Below, piece after piece: positions 36,797-46,605 of a DNA stretch of 64,000 bases. The stretch is from Leptotrichia sp. OH3620_COT-345 (GTDB taxonomy: Bacteria > Fusobacteriota > Fusobacteriia > Fusobacteriales > Leptotrichiaceae). The DNA lies in NCBI RefSeq assembly GCF_003932895.1, contig NZ_RQYW01000004.1, positions 62,001 to 126,000 on the forward strand, read 5' to 3'. The notes below the pieces were generated by a model, which saw nothing but the letters and a program-made list of their open reading frames with translations, made no database searches and was not told the DNA's origin. The stretch's first letter is position 1. Each line of letters begins with the position of its first letter. The position numbers were made by a program, and so were the translations under genes.

Positions 36797-38149
36797 TTAA
36801 TTTTTATTGAAAAACTCTTTCCCGAGCTCTTTCAAATAAAACACATCATATATCCCGCACAGTTCTCTAACTGAATGCATGGCAAGCATAGGAACTCCGA
36901 GATCTATAGCATCTATGTCCAAATGAGTCGAAGAAATAGGTCCTATTGTACTCCCGCCTCTTTCGTTGGATTGATTTACAAAAGGCTGTATTTTAATGTC
37001 GGTACCTTCTATTATCTGTTTTAATACCGCTATTGAAAATCCGTCAGAAGTGTAACTTTGGTTGGCACTTATTTTTACGGATAATCCCTCATTTATTCTA
37101 CCTCTACTTGTAGGATCCGTTTTTTCCATGTGTGCAGGATGAGCTGCATGTGCTCCATCCGCCGATAACAGAAATGAACATTGGAGAGCCTGTAAAAATT
37201 CACTTCTGCCATAACCTAAAGAACACATTATCCTTTCAAGAGTATTCATAAGATAATTGGAATCGGCTCCCTGTTTTGTCATGCTTCCTATTTCCTCATT
37301 ATCAAATCCTACGAAAACATTTATCTGATCGTGGACATCTTCAGCTTCTATAAGTCCGAGTAATCCCGCATAAACCGATACAAGATTATCCAGTTTGGGT
37401 GCAGAAATAAATTCCTCATTTACTCCAAGTAAAGAGCCTTTTTCAAGAGTATATACAAATAAGTCAAAATCAAGTATATCTTCTTTTTTTATGTCTGTTT
37501 CACTTAAAATCAAATTTAATAAATAATTATCCTTTTCCAGCTCATTATTTATCAATCCGAGTATAGGTAATGTATCATTCTGTTTATCTATTTTTACTCC
37601 ATTATTTACTTCTCTGTTCTGATGTATTGCTAAATTCGGTATTATCATCAAAGGTTTGTCTATTTTTATCGTTACCGTTTTCGGCATAAATAAATCATTA
37701 CTTCTAACAATCACTCTTCCCGCTATTGACAAAGGTCTGTCAAACCAGGTACTTAATATTGCTCCGCCATAAACTTCCGTATTAAGTCTTATTATATTTT
37801 CAGTTATCATTTCAGGTCTGGGCTTAATTCTGAAACATGGCGAATCGGTATGAGAACCGAATATTTTAAAACCTTTTTTCAAATTTATATCTCCACCGAG
37901 CGTAAATGCTATTATGGTTGAATTTGATCTTTTCACATAATATTTTCCGCCTTTTTTCAATTCCCATTTACTTTTAGGATATAGTCTTTCAAAGCCGTTT
38001 TCTTCTAAGATAACCGAACAATTTTTAACTACATGATATGTACTGGGACTGTCATCAATAAATTCAATAACTTCTCTTGCAAAACTTTTGACTTCCATAT
38101 CTACAAATTTTCTCTGCATCTCTTTTATTTCTTTAGTTGTGTGTATCAT
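36797..38149 (-). CDS. M18 family metalloaminopeptidase
   Basis: 450 residues. Zinc-site segments of M18 (aspartyl aminopeptidase type): GSHTDSPCFRIKPRP (first His/Asp), FVGFDNEEIGSMTKQGA (Asp, Glu-Glu), LSADGAHAAHPAH and, near the end, GVPMLAMHSVRE (last His). It trims N-terminal residues from cytoplasmic peptides. It is followed 37 bases upstream on the same strand by the M32 carboxypeptidase gene, so both may form a peptide-degradation operon. Confidence 0.93.
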   Translation of the reverse strand: MIHTTKEIKEMQRKFVDMEVKSFAREVIEFIDDSPSTYHVVKNCSVILEENGFERLYPKSKWELKKGGKYYVKRSNSTIIAFTLGGDINLKKGFKIFGSHTDSPCFRIKPRPEMITENIIRLNTEVYGGAILSTWFDRPLSIAGRVIVRSNDLFMPKTVTIKIDKPLMIIPNLAIHQNREVNNGVKIDKQNDTLPILGLINNELEKDNYLLNLILSETDIKKEDILDFDLFVYTLEKGSLLGVNEEFISAPKLDNLVSVYAGLLGLIEAEDVHDQINVFVGFDNEEIGSMTKQGADSNYLMNTLERIMCSLGYGRSEFLQALQCSFLLSADGAHAAHPAHMEKTDPTSRGRINEGLSVKISANQSYTSDGFSIAVLKQIIEGTDIKIQPFVNQSNERGGSTIGPISSTHLDIDAIDLGVPMLAMHSVRELCGIYDVFYLKELGKEFFNKN

Positions 38150-38186
38150 TTTACATGCTCCTTCCTACAATTTCATCCCACTTTTT

Positions 38187-39710
38187 CTACTTTAACCCAT
38201 ATATTAAGGAAAATTTCTCTTTTAAATAATCTATATAATATTTAGGATTGAAAGGTTCTCCTGTCATATTTACAAGTAATTCTTCAGGTGTTCTTGTTTT
38301 TCCGTATTTATGTATTCCCTCTTTTAATTCATTATTGATTTCTGTAAAATCACCTTTTTTCATTTTTCCGTTTATATCAATCTTTTTGCTAATTGCGTTA
38401 TATATCTGGGCAGCATATGCACTTCCTAAAGCGTAAGACGGGAAATATCCGAACAGCCCATCCGACCAGTGAACATCCTGTAAAATTCCTTCTGTATAAG
38501 TTTCAGGTCTTATTCCGAGATATTCTTCATATTTATCCTGCCATTTTTTTGCAAGCTCATCTACATCCGTTTCATTATCAAGATTATCAAAAATTTCTTT
38601 TTCAAGTTCATATCTTATAAGAACATGTATAGGGTAAGTCAACTCATCAGCTTCAGTTCTTATAAATGACGCCTGCACTTCATTGGCAATTTTATAAAAA
38701 ATATTAAAATTTATCCCATTTTCTCCTAATTTGAACATTATATCCAGTTTTGGATAAATAAAGCTTAAAAATTCTTCACTCCTTCCGAACATATTTTCAT
38801 AAATTCTTGACTGAGATTCATGTATTCCCATGGAAGTTCCGGTTCCCAATATTGTATCCGATATTACATCATCTACATTTTGCTCATATAACCCGTGTCC
38901 TCCCTCATGTATAGTGGAATACAATGAACTTAAAAGATTATCTTTGTAATAATGAGTCGTCACTCTTACATCTTTATTATCAACATTAGTAGTGAAAGGA
39001 TGTTCACTTTCTTTCAATACTCCCTTATCAAAACGGAAATTTATAATATCTAAAGCATGTTTCGATAACTCTTTCTGCTTTTCAATATCGAAAATCATCT
39101 TTTTAAATTTTTCTTTTGCTTCATTTTCATTGTCAGAAATGTTCTTCTGTATTATCTTCTTTATAAGAGGGGACAGCTCATTTTTTATTTTCCCGAAAAA
39201 TTCGTCTGCTTCTTTTACTGTTATTCCGGGTTCATAATCTTCAAGGAGAGTATTATATGGATGACCTTTATATCCTCTATATTTTATAATTTTTTTGTTA
39301 AATTTTATTATTTCTCCCAAATAAGATTTAAAAATACTGTAATCATTTTTAATTTTAGCCTCTTCCCATTTTTTTGAAGAAATTATTTTTAATTCAGAAT
39401 ACTTTTTATATTCCTCTTTAGGTATTTTTTCCAGTTTTTCAAAGTATTCTTTTTTTAACTCCTCTATTATTTTTCTGTCAAGCTCTTTCAGCTTATCTGT
39501 ATTTATACTGTATACAAGATTTTTAAATTCATCATTTATTACCATTGAGTAGCTTTCTCCGATAAGATACCCCAGCGTCTTTGATATCTTGTCTACTGCT
39601 AAAAGAGGGGCTTCTGTTTCCAAGTCCCAATGCATAATCGTTATTGCATGTTTTAATGCCGCATTATTTTCCAATACTTCTTTTACTTTTTTCATTTTTT
39701 CATTTTCCAT
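38187..39710 (-). CDS. M32 family metallocarboxypeptidase (Taq type)
   Basis: 507 residues, the usual M32 length. Zinc motif HEGGH in TIHEGGHGLYEQN with the third ligand region HESQSRIYENMFGRS, then IRPETYTEGILQDVHWSDGLFGYFPSYALG, which is a family hallmark near the C-terminus (about residues 390-425). It removes C-terminal amino acids from peptides in the cytoplasm. Divergent from the uridine kinase gene; likely co-transcribed with the M18 gene. Confidence 0.93.
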   Translation of the reverse strand: MENEKMKKVKEVLENNAALKHAITIMHWDLETEAPLLAVDKISKTLGYLIGESYSMVINDEFKNLVYSINTDKLKELDRKIIEELKKEYFEKLEKIPKEEYKKYSELKIISSKKWEEAKIKNDYSIFKSYLGEIIKFNKKIIKYRGYKGHPYNTLLEDYEPGITVKEADEFFGKIKNELSPLIKKIIQKNISDNENEAKEKFKKMIFDIEKQKELSKHALDIINFRFDKGVLKESEHPFTTNVDNKDVRVTTHYYKDNLLSSLYSTIHEGGHGLYEQNVDDVISDTILGTGTSMGIHESQSRIYENMFGRSEEFLSFIYPKLDIMFKLGENGINFNIFYKIANEVQASFIRTEADELTYPIHVLIRYELEKEIFDNLDNETDVDELAKKWQDKYEEYLGIRPETYTEGILQDVHWSDGLFGYFPSYALGSAYAAQIYNAISKKIDINGKMKKGDFTEINNELKEGIHKYGKTRTPEELLVNMTGEPFNPKYYIDYLKEKFSLIYGLK

Positions 39711-39824
39711 AACTGCTTCCTTCCAAATTTTGTATTTCTATCCTTTTTATTAAAAAAATGGAATCTTCTCTTTAAAGATATACCATTTATTCATTTGATT
39801 ATGCTTAGTTTTAATAAAAATTCC

Positions 39825-39853
39825 TTGAAAAATTTTTTTATCTATTATATACT
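39825..39853 (+). promoter_or_regulatory. Promoter of the uridine kinase gene
   Basis: TTGAAA (39825-39830), 17-base spacer and TATACT (39848-39853), about 32 bases before the start codon. Confidence 0.75.
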
Positions 39854-39884
39854 TTTTATAATAATTACAGGAGGCTGATTTTTA

Positions 39885-40532
39885 ATGGAGTATAAAACCA
39901 TAATAGTAGGCATTGCCGGTGGAACCGGTTCAGGTAAAACAAGTGTTACAAAAGAAATTTTGGAAGAATTGAAAAAAACTCATATTAATTCCATATTACT
40001 GGAGCAAGATTCATACTATAGGAGAAATGATCATCTTACTTATGAAGAACGAACAAAATTAAATTATGATCATCCTGATTCCATTGATTTTGATTTACTT
40101 GAAAAACATATTCTTACGCTTAAAAAAGGAAAATCCATTGAAAAACCTATTTATGATTTTCAGATTCACAATAGAATAAATGAAACAGAACATATAGAAC
40201 CGGCAAATTTAATCATAGTGGAAGGTATTCTAATTCTTGCCATTGCTAAAATAAGAGAGCTTTTTGACGCAAAAATTTTTATTGATACTGATGATGATGA
40301 AAGACTTTTACGTAGAATGGAAAGAGATATGAAAGAACGGGCGAGAAGTTTTGAAAGCATTAAAAACCAATATATTAGTACGGTAAAACCTATGCATCTG
40401 GAATTTGTAGAACCTTCAAAAAGATATGCCGATGTTATAATTCCGAGAGGAAGAGATAATAAAGTCGGTATAAAAATGGTTTCAAGCAGACTGAAATACT
40501 TATTCAGAAACCTTGCAAATCAGTCCTCTTAA
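39885..40532 (+). CDS. udk: Uridine kinase
   Basis: 215 residues. P-loop GGTGSGKTSV at residue 11, the LEQDSYYR region, NYDHPDSIDFDLL and the IYDFQIHNR segment are hallmarks of uridine/cytidine kinase, as is VEGILIL. It phosphorylates uridine and cytidine to their monophosphates in pyrimidine salvage. RBS AGGAGG before ATG 39885. The flavoprotein gene follows 41 bases downstream and may be co-transcribed. Confidence 0.96.
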   Translation: MEYKTIIVGIAGGTGSGKTSVTKEILEELKKTHINSILLEQDSYYRRNDHLTYEERTKLNYDHPDSIDFDLLEKHILTLKKGKSIEKPIYDFQIHNRINETEHIEPANLIIVEGILILAIAKIRELFDAKIFIDTDDDERLLRRMERDMKERARSFESIKNQYISTVKPMHLEFVEPSKRYADVIIPRGRDNKVGIKMVSSRLKYLFRNLANQSS

Positions 40533-40573
40533 TTTATATTATATACAAATTTAAAATGAAAGCAGGTAATAAG

Positions 40574-41911
40574 ATGAAAATAGTCGTAATTGGCGGCGGA
40601 GCTGCGGGAATGATGTTTTCTACTCAGTATAAGAAATCAAATCCCGAACATGAAGTATTCCTTTTTGAAAAATCCCCTTATGTAGCGTGGGCAGGATGTC
40701 CCACTCCTTACTATATTGCCGATGAACTGTCTCTGGATAATGTGGTTTTAGGAACTCCTGAAGATTTTATAAAAAGAGGAGTAAATGTAAAAACAAAACA
40801 CGAAGTTACCGGAATCGACTTTAAAAATAAGACTTTAAACATATCAGGAAATGAAATAAACGGTATTTTCAGTTATGATAAGCTGGTAATAGCTGTAGGA
40901 GGAAAATCTTTCGTTCCTGACATATCAGGATATTCTCCTGAACTAAAAAATGTATTTACATTATCTCATGCTGAAAATGCCATAGAAATAAAAAAATACA
41001 TTACCGAAAATAAAGGCAGCATTAAAAATGCCCTCATAGTAGGAGCCGGCTTTATAGGTTTGGAAAGTGCCGAAGCTTTTAATAAGTTGGGATTGAATGT
41101 AACAATAGTAGAAAAATCGGGAGAAATATTTCCATCAGTTTCTGAAAATTTAAAAAAAGAATTTTATAATGAAATTAAGGAAAAAGGAATTACTTTAAAA
41201 TTAAATACCGGAGTTTCAGGAATTATTTCGGAAAATGGAAAAGCAAAATCAGTAAAAATAAGCAATGAAGAAACATTTGATTTTGACATTGCACTGTTCA
41301 GTATAGGAATTACACCCAATATCGGTTTTATTTCCGATGAACTCAAAACAGACAAGGGGAAAATCCTTGTAAATGACAAATTTGAAACAAATATTTCCGA
41401 TGTATATGCTATAGGCGATTGTATTTTTAATAAATATTATGATACGGACAGAAATTTATATGCTCCTTTCGGAGATGTAGCAAATAAACACGGAATACTC
41501 CTCGCAAAATATCTTTCAGGGGAAAATATTCATTGGAAAGGACTTTTAAGATCCTACGCCACTTCATTTTATGATATAAAATTGGCACAGACAGGATTAT
41601 CGTATAATGAAGCTTTAAATTTAGGATATAATGCTGAAAAAATAGATATGAAAGCAATGTATAAAAATTCAGGATTTGAAGACTCGGTTCCCGGTCTGAC
41701 CGAAATAGTCTATGATAAAGATAAAAAAGTGATATTAGGCGGAACAATGGTAGGAAAAGAAGCAGTTGCACAGTTCATAGATCAGATAGCTATTGTTATA
41801 ACTCTAGAAACACCTATTGAGAAATTTATAGACATTGACTTTGCATACTCTCCTACTAATGCCAGTGTATGGAATCCTTTACTTGTAACTTACAGAAAAG
41901 TCATAAAATAG
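40574..41911 (+). CDS. CoA-disulfide reductase / NADH oxidase-like flavoprotein
   Basis: 445 residues: N-terminal FAD-binding GGGAAGM, single redox Cys42 in WAGCPTPYYIAD, second nucleotide-binding site VGAGFIGLESAEAF (about 160), FAD contact IYAIGDCI-like VYAIGDC and a C-terminal dimerisation domain. Related enzymes have NCGLPYY at the cysteine; the GCPTPYY form is a variant. It reduces CoA disulfide, polysulfide or oxygen with NAD(P)H and would serve oxygen or thiol defence in an anaerobe. The ATG at 40574 follows AGG at good spacing, better than the ATG at 40556. Confidence 0.88.
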   Translation: MKIVVIGGGAAGMMFSTQYKKSNPEHEVFLFEKSPYVAWAGCPTPYYIADELSLDNVVLGTPEDFIKRGVNVKTKHEVTGIDFKNKTLNISGNEINGIFSYDKLVIAVGGKSFVPDISGYSPELKNVFTLSHAENAIEIKKYITENKGSIKNALIVGAGFIGLESAEAFNKLGLNVTIVEKSGEIFPSVSENLKKEFYNEIKEKGITLKLNTGVSGIISENGKAKSVKISNEETFDFDIALFSIGITPNIGFISDELKTDKGKILVNDKFETNISDVYAIGDCIFNKYYDTDRNLYAPFGDVANKHGILLAKYLSGENIHWKGLLRSYATSFYDIKLAQTGLSYNEALNLGYNAEKIDMKAMYKNSGFEDSVPGLTEIVYDKDKKVILGGTMVGKEAVAQFIDQIAIVITLETPIEKFIDIDFAYSPTNASVWNPLLVTYRKVIK

Positions 41912-41936
41912 TATTTATAAATTTCATATAAAACTT

Positions 41937-41968
41937 TAAAAAGCCGCATTTATAAGTGGCTTTTTTCA
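41937..41968 (+). terminator. Terminator of the udk/flavoprotein unit
   Basis: AAAAAGCCGC, loop ATTTATAA, GTGGCTTTTTT: a GC-containing stem with a T-run, 25 bases after the stop. The remaining gap to 42310 is AT-rich. TATAAT at 42264-42269, without a good -35, may be the start of the sugar operon transcript. Confidence 0.85.
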
Positions 41969-42310
41969 TGTCAGTTATATTCCAAAAAAATAAAAATCTT
42001 GAATTTTCTCTATTTTGTTTATATTATAATATCTTTAGACATATACTTCTAAAATATCAGAATACTTTATTCCATCTTTATATTATCCCGTTTATTTTTT
42101 TCTCCATTTCCAATAACCGACATACTATTTTTATATAAATTCATATAATTTCCCGTTTTATAAAATCCTGTTATTGCCCATTTAATACTTTATCATATTT
42201 TCTCAGTATACTTTAAATAAAGCAATAAAAAAATTATAAGAGTAACTGTCACATTTTTATTACTATAATTAAAATATAAAAGTAAAATATATTATATAAG
42301 GAGGTGAAAA

Positions 42311-43822
42311 ATGAAATTGAAAAAAAACGAAAAAAATATTTTAAAGTTTCTGGCAGAAAAAAATATCTTCAGAACGGCAGACGAAATATCCGAAAAACTG
42401 AAAATATCTACTGCAACAATATACAGAACTGTAAAATTACTAAATAATTCTTTTTCTTATGATAAATTAATTTTTTCTGAAAAGGGTAGAGGTTTTAAGT
42501 TAAATTATGACATTTATCTGACAATAAACAATTACGGTAAAGATAAAAATGAAAAACTGCCGATTGAACGAAGAAATGAACTGCTGTTAAAACTGTTATT
42601 CAAATCACCTATAAAAATAAAACAGGAAATTTTATTTAAAGACTGTTACTTGGGAGAAGCCAGTATAAATAAAGATATTTCAATAATGAAACAGGAATTG
42701 AAAGAACACGGCATAACTTTTTTTAAAAAGGATGGCTACATATGGATAGAAGGTAACGAAAAAGCCATAAGAAAACTGACCGGAAAAATTATAAACAATC
42801 TGAATTTCATCAATATTGACAAAGCTTACAACAGTGAGGATAAAAGAGATTTTGATATTGATTTTGTATTAAGACAGATGGAATATATAGAGCAGGAATT
42901 AAATATAAATATATCTTATCCGTATAATATTAATATTTTTTCACATATTTACATACTTATAAACAGATTTAGAAAAGGAAAAATACAGACTGACTTTGAA
43001 TTAAAAAAAATAAAAGAAGAAAATTATCCGAACAAACTGGTTTTATCTATCTCTAAAAAAGTAATTAACAGATTAAGCGGTTATCTGAATACGCAATTTC
43101 CTGAAATAGAAGTAGAATACCTGTATCAGTATTTAATCTCATCAAGTATTTATGAAGAAAATTCTGAAAATGAGGTAACAGAAACAGAAACGATAAAAAT
43201 TATCAAATTTTTCATAAAGGAAATGGGAAAAAATTCGAGATTACAGTTTAACAGTAAAGAGCTTGAGAAGGATTTGCTGAGTCATTTCAAACCTATGCTG
43301 CAAAGGTTAAAAAACGGAATAGACATAAAAAACGATCTGCTCCACGAAATAAAAACAGAATATAAAGTTATTTACAATTATACTTTGGAAGTTTCAAAAA
43401 AAATTTCCGCAGAATTTAATTTATCATTTATTTCACAAGAGGAAGCGGCTTTTATAACTTTGTATTTCGTCAAAAATTTAAAAGAAATAAATACGGAAAA
43501 AAATGTGATAATTATCTGCTCAAGCGGTATAGGAACTTCAAAACTGTTAAAAGCAAAAGTAAAAAAGACCCTTCCTGATATAAATGTAGTAGCTGTATTA
43601 TCCTACAGAAATTATCTGAAAAATAAAGAAAAATATTCTGATATAGACTTCATACTGACTACAGTAAAACTAAAACAGGAAATAAATGTGCCGTATTTAA
43701 TGGTAAGTGCTATATTTACCGAAAATGACAAAGACAGAGTAATCAAAATGATAAAGGAGATAGACTATGAAAACAGAAAACAATATAAATCTGGGAAAAG
43801 TAATAAAACTGAACTTAATTAA
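42311..43822 (+). CDS. PRD-containing transcriptional activator of the sugar operon
   Basis: 503 residues. N-terminal HTH_11 (about 5-60), a second Mga/HTH region (about 90-160), two PTS-regulation domains (about 190-385, with histidines HIYILINR and the SQEEAAFITLYF segment) and a C-terminal EIIB-like domain with VIIICSSGIGTSKLLKAK (about 395-480). The final EIIA-like domain of MtlR/LicR-type activators is missing; instead a separate IIA gene starts 56 bases before this gene ends. Activity is probably set by phosphorylation from PTS proteins. GGAGGTG precedes the ATG. Confidence 0.9.
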   Translation: MKLKKNEKNILKFLAEKNIFRTADEISEKLKISTATIYRTVKLLNNSFSYDKLIFSEKGRGFKLNYDIYLTINNYGKDKNEKLPIERRNELLLKLLFKSPIKIKQEILFKDCYLGEASINKDISIMKQELKEHGITFFKKDGYIWIEGNEKAIRKLTGKIINNLNFINIDKAYNSEDKRDFDIDFVLRQMEYIEQELNINISYPYNINIFSHIYILINRFRKGKIQTDFELKKIKEENYPNKLVLSISKKVINRLSGYLNTQFPEIEVEYLYQYLISSSIYEENSENEVTETETIKIIKFFIKEMGKNSRLQFNSKELEKDLLSHFKPMLQRLKNGIDIKNDLLHEIKTEYKVIYNYTLEVSKKISAEFNLSFISQEEAAFITLYFVKNLKEINTEKNVIIICSSGIGTSKLLKAKVKKTLPDINVVAVLSYRNYLKNKEKYSDIDFILTTVKLKQEINVPYLMVSAIFTENDKDRVIKMIKEIDYENRKQYKSGKSNKTELN

Positions 43823-44252
43823 AAGTCATACTGAAGCTGCGGATAAAAAAGATATTATCACTCAGCTGACAGATTTATTATACCGTGAAAAATGTATATC
43901 CGAAAAAGAATCTTTTATTAATGATGTATTTCTCAGAGAAGAAGAGGGGTCTACAGGACTGAGCCAAGGGATAGCCATACCTCATGGAAAATCCAAAAGT
44001 GTGAAAAAAACTTCTATTGCAATTGCAACATTAAAAAATCAAATTTTCTGGGAAGAACCCGACGAACATGTAGAAGTCGTAATTTTATTTGCTGTACAGG
44101 ATAAAGATGTGGAAACGACACACATACTGTTATTACAGCAAGTTGCAATAATGCTCGCAGATGAAGAATTTATAGACAGCATAAAAAAATCAAAAACAAA
44201 AAATGAAATATACAGTCTTTTTGTAAACAGAAAAAATTTTAAGGAGGATTAA
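43767..44252 (+). CDS. PTS EIIA, fructose/mannitol family
   Basis: 161 residues. Phosphorylated histidine in GIAIPHGKSKSV, with the family's LREEEGSTGLSQ before it. The ATG at 43767 has its own AAGGAG site even though it lies within the regulator's end (56-base overlap, different frame). It supplies phosphate to the IIB encoded 900 bases downstream, and perhaps to the PRD regulator. Confidence 0.92.
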   Translation: MKTENNINLGKVIKLNLIKSHTEAADKKDIITQLTDLLYREKCISEKESFINDVFLREEEGSTGLSQGIAIPHGKSKSVKKTSIAIATLKNQIFWEEPDEHVEVVILFAVQDKDVETTHILLLQQVAIMLADEEFIDSIKKSKTKNEIYSLFVNRKNFKED

Positions 44253-44254
44253 TT

Positions 44255-45127
44255 ATGTTAATAACAGGAAAAGAGCTACTAACCGTAGCACAAAAAAACA
44301 GATTTGCGGTACCTGCATTTAATGCCGGTTCAGGACAGCTTTTCACCGCAATACTGGAAAGCTGTGAAAAGTTAAATGCACCGTTTATGATTGAAATTCA
44401 TCCTGATGAACTATCATTTTTAAGAGACAGCTTTATAGCTCAAGTCAGGGAAGGAGCAAATAAAACCCGTATTCCTGTCTGCATACATCTGGATCACGGA
44501 GCCTCTTATGAGCAGGTGATACATGCAATACAGCTGGGATTTACATCAGTTATGATAGACGGTTCACACCTACCTTTTGAAGAAAATGTGGCAATCACAA
44601 AGAAAATAACTGAAGCGGCCCATGCAGCAGGAGTATCCGTCGAAGGAGAATTGGGAACAATCGGAGATACAGGAAACACAGTTGAAGGAGGAGTAACTGA
44701 AATCACATATACCGAACCTCTGAAAGCTGAAGAATTCGTAAGAAGAACAGGAATAGACTCACTGGCAGTTGCCATAGGAACAGCTCACGGAATATATCCT
44801 AAAAATATAAAACCTGAGTTAAGATTGGATATATTGGAAGAAATAAAAAAACTGGTAAATATACCTTTGGTTCTTCATGGAGGCTCAAGCAATCCCGATA
44901 TTGAAATTGTAAAAGCTATTGAAATAGGAATCAATAAAATAAATATATCCAGTGATATTAAAATCGTATTTGCACAGAAATTAAGGGAATTACTGAACTT
45001 AGGAAATACAGAAATAAGAGAACCGAATGTTTTATTCCCTCCTTGTATGGAGGAAACAAAAAAAGTTGCCGAACATAAAATAACTCTTTTTAAGTCAGAC
45101 AATAAAGCAAAATTATATTTTAAATAA
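44255..45127 (+). CDS. Class II ketose-bisphosphate aldolase
   Basis: 290 residues. Zinc ligands in IHLDHGASYE (His, Asp-His), GTAHG and LHGGSSNP, with GELGTIGD in the middle. This branch covers fructose- and tagatose-bisphosphate aldolases (FbaA, KbaY, GatY). Operon context suggests cleavage of a ketose phosphate or bisphosphate produced after PTS uptake. It starts two bases after the IIA stop with AAGGAGG upstream. Exact sugar is not clear from sequence. Confidence 0.92.
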   Translation: MLITGKELLTVAQKNRFAVPAFNAGSGQLFTAILESCEKLNAPFMIEIHPDELSFLRDSFIAQVREGANKTRIPVCIHLDHGASYEQVIHAIQLGFTSVMIDGSHLPFEENVAITKKITEAAHAAGVSVEGELGTIGDTGNTVEGGVTEITYTEPLKAEEFVRRTGIDSLAVAIGTAHGIYPKNIKPELRLDILEEIKKLVNIPLVLHGGSSNPDIEIVKAIEIGINKINISSDIKIVFAQKLRELLNLGNTEIREPNVLFPPCMEETKKVAEHKITLFKSDNKAKLYFK

Positions 45128-45152
45128 AAATCATATTTCATAAACTGAAGGA

Positions 45153-45479
45153 GTGAATAAAATGAATATAGTCGGTATAGCAGCATGTACAGCCGGTATA
45201 GCACATACATATATTGCTAAGGAAAAACTGATAAATGCAGCTAAGAAAAAAGGACATCATATCCGGATTGAAACTCAGGGACTGGCAGGAACACAGGGCG
45301 AATTACCCAAAAGTGAAATTGAAAAAGCTGATATAGTCATTATAGCTGCGGATATTAAAATAAACGGCAAAGAGAGATTTAAAGGTAAAAAAGTAGTTGA
45401 AGTAGCTACAGGAATAGCAGTTAAGTCTCCGGGTAAATTAATGGAAAAGTTGGAGGAACTGGTAAACGATAAACAATAA
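45153..45479 (+). CDS. PTS EIIB, fructose family
   Basis: 108 residues with the active cysteine in AACTAGIAHTYIAKEKL near residue 9, the hallmark of fructose-type IIB. It passes phosphate from the IIA to the incoming sugar. AAGGAG before the ATG. The stand-alone IIB is typical of Frw/Frv-like systems. Confidence 0.93.
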   Translation: MNKMNIVGIAACTAGIAHTYIAKEKLINAAKKKGHHIRIETQGLAGTQGELPKSEIEKADIVIIAADIKINGKERFKGKKVVEVATGIAVKSPGKLMEKLEELVNDKQ

Positions 45480-45505
45480 CATACAAAATTTATGGAGGTA
45501 ATAAA

Positions 45506-46594
45506 ATGAAAAAAATTGAAATTAAAAAGCATTTAATGACAGCAATCTCATTTTTCTTACCAATTGTTGTTGCTTCGGGATTTTTACTCGCAATCGGAAA
45601 CATGATGGGAGGAAAATCAATTAAAAGTTTTGTAGACGAATTTACATTTGCAGATACTATGACAACAATGGGAGGTTACGGATTAGGCTTGCTTCCTATG
45701 ATTGTATCAACAGCAATCGCTTACTCTATTGCAGATAAACCGGGTATTGCTCCGGGACTGATAATAGGCATGGTTGCCTCAGGAATTAATTCAGGATTTT
45801 TAGGCGGACTTATAGGTGGATATTTAGCAGGATACACAGTACTGATAATTGTTAAGTATATAAAAGTTCCCGACTGGATGCAGGGACTGATGCCGACATT
45901 GGTAATACCTTTTATCAGCTCATTTATCGCGGGATTAATAATGTACTATATAATCGGAACTCCTATTAACTGGTTTTCATCATTAATTACAGGCTATCTG
46001 TCCGGTCTTGACTCTTCCTCACTCTTTATTTACGGAGCAAGCATAGGCATTCTCGCTTCAATAGATTACGGAGGAGCAATTAATAAAGTTGTATTTGCTT
46101 TTGTATTTGCATTATTTTCAGAAGGGATATATGAACCTATAACTGTTCTTATTTTAGCTTCAATGACAACTCCTTTCGGATTGACTTTAGCATACTTTAT
46201 AGGAAAAATAATTAATAAAAATGTATTTAATAAACAGGAAATAGAAACATTGAAAACAGCTTTTCCTATGGGAGTGTGTCAAATAACAGAAGGTTGCTTT
46301 CCTATTGTCTTAAATGATTTAGTTAAAAATGTAATTGCCACAGGTATCGGGGGAGCAGTCGGAGGAGGTTTCAGTATGCTTTGGGGAGCTGACAGCCATA
46401 TTCCCGCCTCAGGTATGTTTGCACTATTTACAATGACAAAGCCATGGGCATTTATAGGGGCTTTATTCTTAGGTTCTCTTGCAAATGCAATAGCTATATT
46501 AATTTTAAAACCTAAAACAGATCCCGATTCAATCCCTGTAATTGAAGAAAAAGAGGAAAAAGATATTTCTTGGGACAGTTTAAAAATAAATTAG
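45506..46594 (+). CDS. PTS EIIC, fructose family
   Basis: 362 residues with about nine membrane segments, starting HLMTAISFFLPIVVASGFLLAIG and containing the GFLGGLIGGYLAGY and PMGVCQITEGCFPIVLND segments of fructose-type IIC. Transports a sugar with concurrent phosphorylation. Placed between IIB and the isomerase; AGGAGG precedes the ATG. Confidence 0.93.
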   Translation: MKKIEIKKHLMTAISFFLPIVVASGFLLAIGNMMGGKSIKSFVDEFTFADTMTTMGGYGLGLLPMIVSTAIAYSIADKPGIAPGLIIGMVASGINSGFLGGLIGGYLAGYTVLIIVKYIKVPDWMQGLMPTLVIPFISSFIAGLIMYYIIGTPINWFSSLITGYLSGLDSSSLFIYGASIGILASIDYGGAINKVVFAFVFALFSEGIYEPITVLILASMTTPFGLTLAYFIGKIINKNVFNKQEIETLKTAFPMGVCQITEGCFPIVLNDLVKNVIATGIGGAVGGGFSMLWGADSHIPASGMFALFTMTKPWAFIGALFLGSLANAIAILILKPKTDPDSIPVIEEKEEKDISWDSLKIN

Positions 46595-46605
46595 GAGATG
46601 TTAAA

